A DNA stretch of 64,000 nt from CAZGMC01 sp964526565 (GTDB lineage Bacteria > Pseudomonadota > Alphaproteobacteria > DSM-16000 > Inquilinaceae), in the NCBI GenBank assembly GCA_964526565.1, contig CAZGMC010000004.1, forward strand, positions 28,633 through 92,632, read 5' to 3'. This document shows positions 1 through 8,359 of the stretch, in pieces. Within the stretch, counting starts at the first letter, position 1. Each line of letters starts with the position of its first letter. The position numbers and the translations under genes were made by a program. The notes under the pieces are model-generated. The model was given only the letters and a program-made list of their open reading frames with translations. It was not told the origin of the DNA and did no database searches.

Positions 1-702
1 CAGTACAACGCCTATCATGGCGAGGGCCCGTTCGAGGAGGTCGGTGCCAACGAGGACCTGCGCGCCGTCTTCTCGATCCACGGCGAGCCGTTCACCGTCG
101 TCGCCCGCGCCGACGCCGGCATCGCGACCTTCGAGGACCTGCCGGGCCACCGCGTCAACATCGGCAACCCCGGCTCCGGCCAGCGTGCCACCATGGAGCG
201 GCTGATGGAGGTCTATGGCTGGAGCATGGACGACTTCAGCCAGGTCTCCGAGCTGCAGTCGTCAGAGCAGGCCCAGGCCCTGTGCGACAACAACGTCGAC
301 GCCATCGTCTTCACGGTCGGCCACCCGTCCGGCTCGATCCAGGAGGCGACGACGACCTGCGACACCGTCATCGTGCCGGTGCAGAGCGAGACCGTCGACC
401 AGCTTGTGGATGAGAACCCGTACTACGCCTACACCACCATCCCCGGCGGCATGTACGAGGGCAACCCGGACGATGTCGTCACCTTCGGCCCGAAGGCCAC
501 CTTCGTCACCTCCACCGCGGTCGGCGCGGACGTGGTGTACCAGGTCGTCGCGGCGGTGTTCGACAACATCGACGACTTCCGCCGCCTGCACCCGGCCTTC
601 GCCACCCTGGAGCCGGAGCAGATGGTTCGCGACGGCCTGTCCGCCCCGCTGCATGAGGGTGCCGAGCGGTACTACCGCGAGCACGGCCTGATCCAGGAAT
701 AG
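1..702 (+). CDS. TAXI family TRAP transporter solute receptor, 3' part
   Basis: C-terminal 233 residues of a periplasmic substrate-binding protein of the TAXI class; the reading frame is open from the first base, so the start lies outside the window. The family binds small organic acids or amino acids and delivers them to a TRAP permease. Visible family features are the lobe sequence GHRVNIGNPGSG, the segment CDNNVDAIVFTVGHPSG, and an ending typical of TAXI receptors (HPAFATLEPEQMVRDGL, then HEGAERYYREHGL). It sits 103 bases upstream of a fused TRAP permease on the same strand, and a hairpin lies in that gap. The substrate cannot be told from sequence. Confidence 0.93.
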   Translation, partial: QYNAYHGEGPFEEVGANEDLRAVFSIHGEPFTVVARADAGIATFEDLPGHRVNIGNPGSGQRATMERLMEVYGWSMDDFSQVSELQSSEQAQALCDNNVDAIVFTVGHPSGSIQEATTTCDTVIVPVQSETVDQLVDENPYYAYTTIPGGMYEGNPDDVVTFGPKATFVTSTAVGADVVYQVVAAVFDNIDDFRRLHPAFATLEPEQMVRDGLSAPLHEGAERYYREHGLIQE

Positions 703-727
703 GACACGACCAGTCAGCAGGAAGGCT

Positions 728-759
728 GCCGGCGGGGCGGAACATTCTGTCCCGCCGGC
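728..759 (+). terminator. Hairpin between TRAP receptor and permease
   Basis: A perfect 9-bp stem (GCCGGCGGG at 728-736 with CCCGCCGGC at 751-759) is followed by a short pyrimidine run, TTTCCTTCCC. Hairpins in this position commonly reduce read-through so that the receptor is made in excess over the permease. The T-tract is weak, so partial termination or mRNA stabilisation is more likely than full termination. Confidence 0.5.
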
Positions 760-805
760 TTTCCTTCCCGCCGGCCTTCCCGCCGGCGGCCATCGGGAAC
801 GGCCC

Positions 806-3637
806 ATGAGCGCAGAGGCACAGGAGCGGCAGTCCTCCGCCAACAACCTGGAGGATCTGGTGGCATCGACCGATACCGGCGCCCGCCACCCGGACAGCCC
901 CGTCGCCGCCAGGATCATGATCCATGCGGCGTTCCTCTGGTCGGTGTTCCAGCTGTGGATCGCCTCGCCGCTGCGCTTCCACGATTACTTCGGCGTCACC
1001 TTCAGCCCGAACGATGCCCAGACGCGGGCGATCCACCTCGGCTTCGCGCTGTTCCTGGCCTTCCTGGCCTTTCCCGCACTGAAGCGCTCGCCGCGCGACC
1101 GCGTGCCGGCGCTCGACTGGGTCCTGGCCATCGTCGGCGCCTTCTGCGCCAGCTATCGCTTCTGGTTCTATGATGACCTGGCGCGGCGTCCCGGCCTGCC
1201 CACCGACCTGGACATCTGGGTGTCGGTGGTCGGCCTGATCCTGCTGCTGGAGGGCACGCGGCGCTCGCTGGGGCCGCCGCTGATGGGCGTGGCGATGGTG
1301 TTCCTCGCCTACGTCTTCTTCGGCGACGCCAACTGGCTGCCGGACATGATTCGCTATCCGGGCGCCAGCCTGAACCGCGCCATGAGCCATATGTGGCTGG
1401 AGGACCAGGGCGTGTTCGGCATCGCGCTGGGTGTCTCCACCAAGTTCGTGTTCCTGTTCGTCCTGTTCGGTGCGCTGCTGGAGCGGGCCGGGGCCGGCAA
1501 CTATTTCATCAAGGTGGCATTCTCCCTGCTCGGCCATTTGCGCGGCGGCCCGGCCAAGGCGGCGGTGGTCGCCTCGGGCATGACCGGGCTGATCTCCGGC
1601 TCGTCGATCGCCAACGTCGTCACCACCGGCACCTTCACCATCCCGCTGATGCGGCGGGTCGGCTTCACCTCGGAGAAGGCCGGCGCGGTCGAGGTGGCCA
1701 GCTCCGTCAACGGCCAGATCATGCCGCCGGTGATGGGCGCGGCCGCCTTCCTGATGGTCGAGTACGTCGGCATCCCGTACATCGACGTGATCCGCCATGC
1801 CTTCCTGCCGGCGGTGATCTCGTACATCGCGCTGCTCTACATCGTCCACCTGGAGGCGCTGAAGCAGAACATGACCGGCCTGCCGCGGCCCGGCCGGCCG
1901 CTCGGGGGCAGGTGGGCGCTGATCGCCTTCGGCTTCACGGTCGCCTCGGTGCTGATCATCGCCGGCGCGGCCTACTGGGTGCTGGCCGCAGCGGCGGCCC
2001 TGGCACTGGACAGCGCGGTGTTGCTCGGCATCCTCGCCGTGTTCGCGCTGGAGGTCGTGTTCTTCAAGGCGCTCAAGGCGCGCCTGCCCGCCGACCGCGC
2101 CCGCCACTTCATCTCGGCCGGCGCCCTGGTGCTGGGCAACGTCGTCCTCGGCACGCTGGCACTGTACTACGGCATCGCCGTGCTGCGCGACGTGTTCGGC
2201 GGCGGCGCCAGCTGGGCGATTGCGGCGCTGGCCGCCGTGGTCTACGTGGCGCTGATCTGGTACGCGGCGCGGGTGCCCGAGCTGGAGATGGACGACCCGA
2301 ACTCGCCGATCATCCACCTGCCCGAGCCGGGACCCACGGTGAAATCCGGCCTGCACTTCCTGCTGCCGATCGTCGTGCTGGTCTGGAGCCTGATGATCGA
2401 GCGGCTGTCGCCGGCGCTGTCGGCGTTCTGGGCGACCGCGCTGATGATCTTCATAGTGCTGACGCAGCGCCCCCTGTTCGGCATCTTCCGCCGGTCGCGC
2501 CAGCCGCTGTGGGACGCCGCGAAGCAGGGCTTCTCCGAGCTGTTCGAGGGCATGGTCACCGGCGCGCGCAACATGATCGGCATCGGCATCGCCACGGCCA
2601 CCGCCGGCATCATCGTCGGCACCGTGACGCTGACCGGCATCGGCCTGGTCATGGCAAATTTCGTCGAGTTCCTGTCCCAGGGCAGCCTGATCCTGATGCT
2701 GCTCCTGGTCGCCGTGCTCAGCCTGATCCTGGGCATGGGCCTGCCGACGACCGCCAACTACATCGTCGTGTCCGCCCTGATGGCCCCGGTCGTGGTCGAG
2801 CTGGGCGCCCAGAGCGGGCTGGTCGTGCCGCTGATCGCCGTGCACCTGTTCGTGTTCTACTTCGGCATCATGGCCGACGTGACGCCGCCGGTGGGCCTGG
2901 CCTCGTTCGCCGCCGCCGCGGTATCGGGCGGCGACCCGATCCGCACCGGCATCATTGCCTTCTACTATTCGTTGCGGACTGCGGCGCTGCCCTTTATCTT
3001 CATTTTCAACACACAGATCCTGTTGATCGGCATCGTTGGACCGGTCAACCTGATTCTGACCGTGGGCAGCGCCACCGTCGCCATGCTGGTCTTCGCCGCT
3101 GCCACCCAGGGCTATTTTTTCACGCGCAGCCGTCTTTGGGAATCGGCCGTGCTGCTGCTGGTCGCGTTCACCCTGTTCCGGCCGGGCTTCTGGATGGACA
3201 TGGTGTTTCCCCCAATCGAGCAGGCCGACCCGGCGCAACTCGTCGAGCTGGCCGAGCAGGCGCCGCGCGGCGGCCGCCTGCGTGTCATCCTTGAGCGGGA
3301 AGACTTTCGCGGCAACGTGACGAGGGTCACGCAGATGCTCGACCTCGGGCCCGCCGGCCCCGGCGAGGAGCGGCTGCGCCATGCCGGGCTGGATTTCTTG
3401 ACGGTTGGCGAGGACGAGGTCACCGCCGAGCCGGTCATGTTCGGGCCGCTCGACGACCCGGACTTCGACCCGGTGCTGACCGTCGTGTCCGTCCAGCAGC
3501 GTGCCGAGGTGCCACCGAAGGAGCTTGCCTTCATTCCGGCCCTTCTGGTGCTGGGCCTGATCGTCCATATACAGCGGGTGCGCAGCCGGCGCCAACCGGC
3601 AGCACCGGCGGCCGCGGCGGCGGAGGCAAGGGTGTAG
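806..3637 (+). CDS. TRAP transporter fused permease (DctQM), with C-terminal DUF3394-like region
   Basis: 943-residue integral inner-membrane protein combining the small (DctQ-like) and large (DctM-like) TRAP permease subunits, as usual for partners of TAXI receptors. About 19-20 hydrophobic segments can be counted. Family signatures are GLISGSSIANVVTTGTFTIP near residue 270, NGQIMPPVMGAAAFLMVEY near 300, and the second-half LGMGLPTTANYIVVSALMAP and DVTPPVGLASFAAAA. Residues after about 790 leave the membrane and resemble the DUF3394 tail of fused TRAP permeases, ending in one more hydrophobic segment. Energy is expected from a sodium or proton gradient. It ends 6 bases before the universal stress gene. 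Confidence 0.95.
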   Translation: MSAEAQERQSSANNLEDLVASTDTGARHPDSPVAARIMIHAAFLWSVFQLWIASPLRFHDYFGVTFSPNDAQTRAIHLGFALFLAFLAFPALKRSPRDRVPALDWVLAIVGAFCASYRFWFYDDLARRPGLPTDLDIWVSVVGLILLLEGTRRSLGPPLMGVAMVFLAYVFFGDANWLPDMIRYPGASLNRAMSHMWLEDQGVFGIALGVSTKFVFLFVLFGALLERAGAGNYFIKVAFSLLGHLRGGPAKAAVVASGMTGLISGSSIANVVTTGTFTIPLMRRVGFTSEKAGAVEVASSVNGQIMPPVMGAAAFLMVEYVGIPYIDVIRHAFLPAVISYIALLYIVHLEALKQNMTGLPRPGRPLGGRWALIAFGFTVASVLIIAGAAYWVLAAAAALALDSAVLLGILAVFALEVVFFKALKARLPADRARHFISAGALVLGNVVLGTLALYYGIAVLRDVFGGGASWAIAALAAVVYVALIWYAARVPELEMDDPNSPIIHLPEPGPTVKSGLHFLLPIVVLVWSLMIERLSPALSAFWATALMIFIVLTQRPLFGIFRRSRQPLWDAAKQGFSELFEGMVTGARNMIGIGIATATAGIIVGTVTLTGIGLVMANFVEFLSQGSLILMLLLVAVLSLILGMGLPTTANYIVVSALMAPVVVELGAQSGLVVPLIAVHLFVFYFGIMADVTPPVGLASFAAAAVSGGDPIRTGIIAFYYSLRTAALPFIFIFNTQILLIGIVGPVNLILTVGSATVAMLVFAAATQGYFFTRSRLWESAVLLLVAFTLFRPGFWMDMVFPPIEQADPAQLVELAEQAPRGGRLRVILEREDFRGNVTRVTQMLDLGPAGPGEERLRHAGLDFLTVGEDEVTAEPVMFGPLDDPDFDPVLTVVSVQQRAEVPPKELAFIPALLVLGLIVHIQRVRSRRQPAAPAAAAAEARV

Positions 3638-3643
3638 GCGACC

Positions 3644-4072
3644 ATGTACCGGGACATCCTCTTGCCGGTCGACCTGGCCGATTCCAGCTCATGGCGTGCG
3701 GCACTGCCAGTGGCGCTGACATTGTGCCGGTCGTTCGGCGCCCGGCTGCACGTGGTCAGCGTAGTGCCGGACTTCGGCATGGCCATTGTCGGCCAGTACT
3801 TTCCCGAAAGCTTCGAGAAGGAGATGATCGAGGAGACACGCAAGGCCCTGCACGCCTTCGTCGGCGAGCACGTGCCGGCGGACGTGCCGGTGCAGCACGT
3901 CGTCGCCCACGGCACGGTCTATCAGGAGATCCTGCGCGCCGCCCACGACACGGGCGTCGACCTCATCGTCATCGCCTCGCACCGGCCGGAGCTGCGCGAC
4001 TACCTGCTGGGCCCCAACGCCGCCCGCGTCGTGCGCCACGCCGGCATGTCGGTGCTGGTCGTGCGCGAGTGA
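3644..4072 (+). CDS. Universal stress protein (UspA family), TRAP-linked
   Basis: 142-residue single Usp domain, the usual length. It opens with the typical first strand (MYRDILLPVDLADSS), has VDLIVIASH before the nucleotide loop, and ends LLGPNAARVVRHAGMSVLVV, which corresponds to the family's nucleotide-binding G-x2-x-x9-G-(S/T) region. Cytoplasmic. Usp genes often follow TRAP permeases; the characterised TeaD of the ectoine TRAP system binds ATP and modulates uptake, so a similar role is inferred here. It starts only 6 bases after the permease stop, which indicates co-transcription. Confidence 0.9.
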   Translation: MYRDILLPVDLADSSSWRAALPVALTLCRSFGARLHVVSVVPDFGMAIVGQYFPESFEKEMIEETRKALHAFVGEHVPADVPVQHVVAHGTVYQEILRAAHDTGVDLIVIASHRPELRDYLLGPNAARVVRHAGMSVLVVRE

Positions 4073-4084
4073 GGGACGGATACG

Positions 4085-4819
4085 ATGATCGATTGGAACC
4101 GTCTGAGCCGGCCCGAACTGACGGCCATGCATGAGGCCGCCACCGAGGTGGTGTTGTGCCAGCGCGTGCTGGCCAAGACGGGCGACAACGTGGTCTCCGA
4201 AATCCTGCGCGATGCCGGAACCTTCTTTGAATGGCATCACTATCCCAAAGGCGACGTCTACGACGCCGAGTACCACGCACAGTATTACTACCACGCTCAT
4301 CCCGAGGGTCAGCGCGTCCCCGGCGAACACGGCCACTTCCACGTGTTCCTGCGCCCCTTCGGCATGCCGGAGGGAATGAAGCCGGCACCACTGCCCGACT
4401 ACAAGCCGGCCCGGAACCGCAATGACGAATTGAGCCATCTGGTCGGCATCTCCATGAACGGGGCCGGCCAGGCGATCCGTCTGTTCACCACCAACCGCTG
4501 GGTCACGGGCGAGACTTGGTACTCGGCCGAAGATGTGACCGCCATGCTTGATCGCTTCGTGATCGACCACGCGCGGCCGTCGTGGCCGACCAACCGCTGG
4601 ATCACCGCCATGATGCGGCTGTTCCGGCCGCAGATCGCCGCCCTGCTGCACCAGCGCGACCGGCGCATCGCCGAGTGTGCAGCGCAGAGCCGGAGCCGGA
4701 ACGTCTATGAGGACCGCGACCTCGAGGTGACGTCGGAGCTGGGCATTTCGGTGCCGGACCAGATCGTCGCCCTGGAAGATGCCATGCAGGGCCTGCGCCG
4801 CGACGCCGCAGCGGTCTGA
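4085..4819 (+). CDS. Conserved hypothetical protein (DUF6969-like)
   Basis: 244-residue soluble protein with no signal peptide or membrane segment. Notable are an aromatic/His-rich stretch (WHHYPKGDVYDAEYHAQYYYH, then HGHFHVF) at residues 50-80 and a Trp-rich pair (RLFTTNRWVTGETWY) at about 138-152. The His cluster could bind a metal, but no catalytic family is recognised; the resemblance to DUF6969 proteins is from memory and untested. It follows the stress protein by 12 bases and probably belongs to the same operon, so a role connected with the TRAP substrate is possible but unproven. Confidence 0.75.
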   Translation: MIDWNRLSRPELTAMHEAATEVVLCQRVLAKTGDNVVSEILRDAGTFFEWHHYPKGDVYDAEYHAQYYYHAHPEGQRVPGEHGHFHVFLRPFGMPEGMKPAPLPDYKPARNRNDELSHLVGISMNGAGQAIRLFTTNRWVTGETWYSAEDVTAMLDRFVIDHARPSWPTNRWITAMMRLFRPQIAALLHQRDRRIAECAAQSRSRNVYEDRDLEVTSELGISVPDQIVALEDAMQGLRRDAAAV

Positions 4820-5218
4820 AGACGGCCTTCGGCCGACCACAGGGACCGCCCGCGCCGGCAGCGGCAGCGGCCGTCGGCTCCCCCCTCCCCCCGGGGGGGG
4901 GGCCAGGCAGGCAGCCGACTTCATCTGCCCATCCGCCTTCTGACCCGGTCCGGCCGGTCCCGAACGCCCATCCGGCGCCGGTCAACGCGCATCAACAACG
5001 CTCGCCATGCGTCAGCGCATCTGAACAGCGCTGGACCCGTTTTGACATGCATCATGGCGGTTCGTCGCAGCAAACATCAGTATGCCCGTGTTCGCAGTCG
5101 TTCGGTCGTGTTCATGTCAGTTTGATGAACATGGTGCCGGCAGAGCAGGGCAGCGCTCGCGGGCCCGCCTTTGCACCACGATGGATGACGGCTCGAGACG
5201 ACGAAGGGATCCTTCCGT
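4820..5218. other. Intergenic region upstream of the DUF4914 gene
   Basis: No gene is supported here. It contains a small hairpin right after the upstream stop (CGGCC/GGCCG around 4824-4836), a C/G homopolymer stretch near 4881-4900, and a 7-bp inverted repeat TGTTCAT-N9-ATGAACA at 5109-5115/5125-5131, about 90 bases before the next start. The inverted repeat could be an operator. No clear -35/-10 pair is seen. Confidence 0.4.
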
Positions 5219-7108
5219 ATGAACATGGACAGTAACAGCAGAACCTTGCCGTTCGTGCTGCCCGACGACTATCAGGCCGTGGTCGCCTCGGCCCCGCGCG
5301 TCTTCGTTCCGGAGACGCGGCGGGAGCTGGTAGACTTGGCGCTCGGCGGCGCCGGCAGCGACCGCTTCGAGGTCGGCTATGACGTGCCCGGCAAGGGCTA
5401 TGTCGCCGAGGCCGAGGTGGTGCGCGCCCGCAATGGCGTCGTGGTCAACTACCTTGAGTCGTACATGCGCCGCCGGGATCCCGACAGCATGGTCGTGGCC
5501 GATGCCGCCCCCACGGACCAGCGGCGCTTCGACGACCGGTTCGGCGGGCCATTCGCGCCGGTCCGCAAGGACATCCTGAACTGGCTGGCCGCGCAGGAAC
5601 TGGTGCTGGTCCCGTTCAAGGCGGGGCACGCGGACTACGGCTACGACGCGCTGCTGCTGGCCCCGGCCAATGCCGGCTTCTTCGCCGCCGCGTTGGCCGA
5701 CCTGCAGGGCAGCATCCCCGGCAGCGAGGTGCCAACGGACTTCGCCCCGCGCGCCTTCGTCGTCCTGGCGCCGCCGTTCCGGCACACCCTGTGCGAGGGC
5801 CGACAGGTCGTGGTCCATAACCGGACCGACCAGGCCCACGAGGTGTTCTCGTTCAACCTCTATCCGGGCCCCAGCGCCAAGAAGGGCATCTACGGCGTCC
5901 TGCTCAACATCGGTGAGGCCGAGGGCTGGGTCACCACCCACTCCTCGACGGTGCAGCTGGTCACGCCCTACGACAACACGTTCACGATCATGCACGAGGG
6001 TGCCTCGGGCGGCGGCAAGAGCGAGATGCTGGAATACCCGCACCGTGAGATCGACGGGCGCCTGCTGCTCGGCCACAACCTGGTCACCGGCGAGAAGCGC
6101 TACCTCACCCTGCCGCGCGCCTGCGAGCTGCATCCGGTCACCGACGACATGGCCCAGTGCCAGCCGAGCCTGCAGAACCAGAGCCGGAAGCTGGTCGCCA
6201 CCGACGCCGAGAACGGCTGGTTCGTGCGCGTCGACCACATCAAGCAGTACGGCACCGATCCGCACCTGGAGCGGACCTGCGTCAATCCGACCGAGCCTCT
6301 GCTGTTCCTGAACCTGGAGGCAGTTCCCGGCGCCACCTGCCTGATCTGGGAGCACACATATGACGCTCCCGGCAAGCCGTGCCCGAACCCGCGCGTGGTG
6401 CTGCCACGCCAGCAGGTGCCGAACATCCAGAACGATCCGGTCGAGGTCGACATCCGCACGCTGGGGGTGCGCACGCCGCCGTGCACGAAGGAGCAGCCGA
6501 GCTACGGCATCCTCGGCATGATGCACGTCCTGCCGCCGCCGCTCGGCTGGCTGTGGCGGCTGGCCACCCCGCGCGGCCATGCCAACCCCAGCATCGTCGA
6601 TACCGGCGGCCTGAGCAGCGAGGGCGTCGGCTCGTTCTGGCCGTTCGCCACGGGGCAAAAGGTCGAGCTGGCCAACATCCTGCTGCGCCAGATCCGCGAG
6701 ACGCCGGAAACCGACTTCGCCATCTTTGCCAACAGCCACATCGGCTGCTGGAAGGTCGACTTCATGCCGCAGTGGATCGGCCGCGAATACCTGGCGCGGC
6801 GCGGCGGCGCGCGGTTCCGTCCCGGCCAGCTCGAGCGGGCGCGGCTGGCGATCCTGGGTTATGTGCAGTTGCAGATGCAGGTCGAGGGGGCGCTGGTCCC
6901 GGACTGGTTCCTGCGCACCCATCTGCAGCCGGAGGTCGGCGAGGAGGCCTATGACATCGGCGGCGAACAGCTGATGGGCTACTTCCGGCGCGAACTGGAG
7001 CATTTCCGCAAGGCGCCGTCCCTCGACCCGGTGGGCCGGCGCATCCTGGAGGTCTTCTTCGACGGCGGCCACCAGGGCAACTACAAGGACGCCTGGGCGG
7101 CGGCCTGA
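5219..7108 (+). CDS. DUF4914 family protein with PEPCK-like P-loop
   Basis: 629-residue cytoplasmic protein of the DUF4914 family, matching the family's usual length. Around residues 258-272 it has MHEGASGGGKSEMLEYPHRE, a kinase-type P-loop resembling the GxSGxGKT loop of ATP-dependent phosphoenolpyruvate carboxykinase. Further conserved patches are HNRTDQAHEVFSFNLYPGPS, FLNLEAVPGATCLIWEH and IFANSHIGCWKVDFMPQWIG. A nucleotide-dependent phosphotransferase or carboxykinase-like role is inferred; no substrate is known. The ATG at 5219 has AAGGGA 12 bases upstream; a second ATG lies two codons in. It stands alone and is separated by a strong hairpin from the convergent cytochrome gene. Confidence 0.85.
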   Translation: MNMDSNSRTLPFVLPDDYQAVVASAPRVFVPETRRELVDLALGGAGSDRFEVGYDVPGKGYVAEAEVVRARNGVVVNYLESYMRRRDPDSMVVADAAPTDQRRFDDRFGGPFAPVRKDILNWLAAQELVLVPFKAGHADYGYDALLLAPANAGFFAAALADLQGSIPGSEVPTDFAPRAFVVLAPPFRHTLCEGRQVVVHNRTDQAHEVFSFNLYPGPSAKKGIYGVLLNIGEAEGWVTTHSSTVQLVTPYDNTFTIMHEGASGGGKSEMLEYPHREIDGRLLLGHNLVTGEKRYLTLPRACELHPVTDDMAQCQPSLQNQSRKLVATDAENGWFVRVDHIKQYGTDPHLERTCVNPTEPLLFLNLEAVPGATCLIWEHTYDAPGKPCPNPRVVLPRQQVPNIQNDPVEVDIRTLGVRTPPCTKEQPSYGILGMMHVLPPPLGWLWRLATPRGHANPSIVDTGGLSSEGVGSFWPFATGQKVELANILLRQIRETPETDFAIFANSHIGCWKVDFMPQWIGREYLARRGGARFRPGQLERARLAILGYVQLQMQVEGALVPDWFLRTHLQPEVGEEAYDIGGEQLMGYFRRELEHFRKAPSLDPVGRRILEVFFDGGHQGNYKDAWAAA

Positions 7109-7126
7109 ACGGACGTTGGACGGCCT

Positions 7127-7159
7127 GGGGCGGAGCGGCAGGCAGAGCCGCTCCGCCCC
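7127..7159. terminator. Bidirectional hairpin terminator
   Basis: A perfect 13-bp stem (GGGGCGGAGCGGC at 7127-7139 with GCCGCTCCGCCCC at 7147-7159), extended by a T-A pair and followed by TTCCTTTCC. It lies between the convergent DUF4914 and cytochrome c genes and probably ends both transcripts. Confidence 0.75.
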
Positions 7160-7185
7160 ATTCCTTTCCGGGCGTGGGCGGAGCC

Positions 7186-7635
7186 CTAGTCCGCTGCCTG
7201 CTCCGGCGCCGTCACGCGGCGCAGATAGGCCATCAGGGCACGCAGATCCTCGTCGTCGCGCAGAGCGGCGAAGGCCATGCGATTGCCGGGAATGTAGCGG
7301 CGGGGCTCGCGCAGATAGGCCTCCAGCGTTTCCTCGGTCCACACGATGTCGGCGTTGCGCATGGCCTCGGAATAGCGGAAGTCCGGCAGACTGCCGGCCG
7401 GCCGGCCGAACAGACCGACCAGGTGCGGCCCCACCTTGTTTTCGCGATGAGCGGCGGCGTGGCAGGCGGCGCAGCGGGTATAGACCTGCCGCCCCTGAGC
7501 GAACAGGGCATACTCTGCCGTGCCCGTGTCGCCATCGCCGCCGTCACCGCAGCCGGCGGCCCCGAGCAGCAGCGCCGCCGCGACCGTCGGCTTCAGCCAG
7601 CGCCTCAGCCAGCGCCTCAGCCAGCGCCTCAGCAT
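7186..7635 (-). CDS. c-type cytochrome lipoprotein, class I
   Basis: 149-residue single-haem cytochrome. The haem motif CAACH is at residues 55-59, and Met120 in GNRMAF is the likely sixth ligand. The N-terminus is a basic tryptophan-rich run (LRRW three times), a hydrophobic core and a lipobox LGAAGC with Cys29 as the probable lipid anchor, so the mature protein should sit on the periplasmic face of a membrane. It would act as a small electron carrier. Its ATG overlaps the rhodanese stop (ATGCTGA), indicating translational coupling. The LRRW run is coded by a perfect 12-base tandem repeat. The redox partner is unknown. Confidence 0.9.
   Translation of the reverse strand: MLRRWLRRWLRRWLKPTVAAALLLGAAGCGDGGDGDTGTAEYALFAQGRQVYTRCAACHAAAHRENKVGPHLVGLFGRPAGSLPDFRYSEAMRNADIVWTEETLEAYLREPRRYIPGNRMAFAALRDDEDLRALMAYLRRVTAPEQAAD
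7597..7632. repeat. Three perfect 12-bp tandem repeats in the cytochrome signal sequence
   Basis: CCAGCGCCTCAG occurs three times without change, directly next to the start codon of the minus-strand cytochrome gene, and encodes the repeated LRRW of the signal peptide. Unit length is a multiple of three, so copy-number change would lengthen or shorten the basic N-region without a frameshift. Confidence 0.95.
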
Positions 7636-8066
7636 GACGGGCAGGGCTCGGTCGGCAGCCGCCGCGACAGCCAGCCCGGTCCGTCGCGGCTGCCGTGCAT
7701 GCCTTCGGCTACGTCGTAGACGTGCGTGAAGCCGCGCGCGGCCAGGAACGACTGCGCCGCCCGCGACCGTGCCCCCGACGCGCAGATCAGCGCCACTGGC
7801 CGGTCGCGGTCGCCGCCCACCGCCGCCTCCACCGCGCGCAGGAAGGCCTCCGGCCCGCCGCTGTTGTGGATGGTGACGGGCAGGGCACCGGCCGGCAGCC
7901 CGGTGCGCCGCCATTCCATCGGCGAACGCACGTCAACGAGGACCAGTTCGCCCGTTTCGGCACGGCGCAGCGCCTCGTCCGCGGCCAGGCGTCCGTCATC
8001 GGCCGCGGCATGCCGCCCGACGGCGGCAATGGCCATGATCATCATTGCGGTCAGCAGTCCCTTCAC
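7629..8066 (-). CDS. Periplasmic rhodanese-like protein
   Basis: 145-residue single rhodanese domain with an N-terminal signal peptide (KGLLTAMMIMAIAAVGRHAAA). The active-site loop is CASGARS with the catalytic cysteine at about residue 94; VLVDVRSPMEW is the CH2A-like motif. The domain transfers sulfane sulfur or binds thiols. The GTG start at 8066 is chosen over an ATG seven codons upstream because a strong GGAGG lies seven bases before it and the signal peptide then starts cleanly. The C-terminus ends CPSC, an extra cysteine pair. The cytochrome c gene overlaps its stop, suggesting a joint redox or sulfur-oxidation role in the periplasm. Confidence 0.88.
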   Translation of the reverse strand: MKGLLTAMMIMAIAAVGRHAAADDGRLAADEALRRAETGELVLVDVRSPMEWRRTGLPAGALPVTIHNSGGPEAFLRAVEAAVGGDRDRPVALICASGARSRAAQSFLAARGFTHVYDVAEGMHGSRDGPGWLSRRLPTEPCPSC

Positions 8067-8359
8067 CGGCAGGCCTCCCTGTCGCATGGGAACAGCACGC
8101 GGCGCCGCTCGCCTCGCAGGCGGGGGAGCAAGGCTGCCCAGTCGGCGGCGCGGCTGACATGCTGGTATCCTTTATGGCTGAACGGGTTGCATTTTGCAAC
8201 GCGGGGCCGGTGTCGGTGCAGGCCAGCCTGGCAACGCTGCAAGAGCCTGGGCTTAAGGCAACATTAAAGAGTCCTTGGCAGTTTGTTTCGCATACGCTTG
8301 CACCGGCCCCGGACACCATGGGCCGGTGCCGTTCAGTCCTCCTGCGGTTGGGCTCCCGG
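8067..8359. promoter_or_regulatory. Divergent promoter region with inverted repeat
   Basis: The gap between the leftward rhodanese/cytochrome pair and the rightward DUF2336 gene holds the inverted repeat GTTGCATTTTGCAAC at 8186-8200 (arms GTTGCA/TGCAAC). This is a plausible regulator site; the regulator is not identifiable. No confident -35/-10 pair is seen. Confidence 0.35.

Noticed and set aside
506..3595. A 1,029-codon open frame on the minus strand opposite the TRAP permease
   Set aside because: It is His/Gln/Asp/Arg-rich with no family features and is a by-product of high GC content opposite a well-recognised gene.
5109..5131. The 7-bp inverted repeat upstream of the DUF4914 gene as a defined operator
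   Set aside because: It is short enough to arise by chance in 400 bases and no cognate regulator is nearby; it is mentioned only within the intergenic description.
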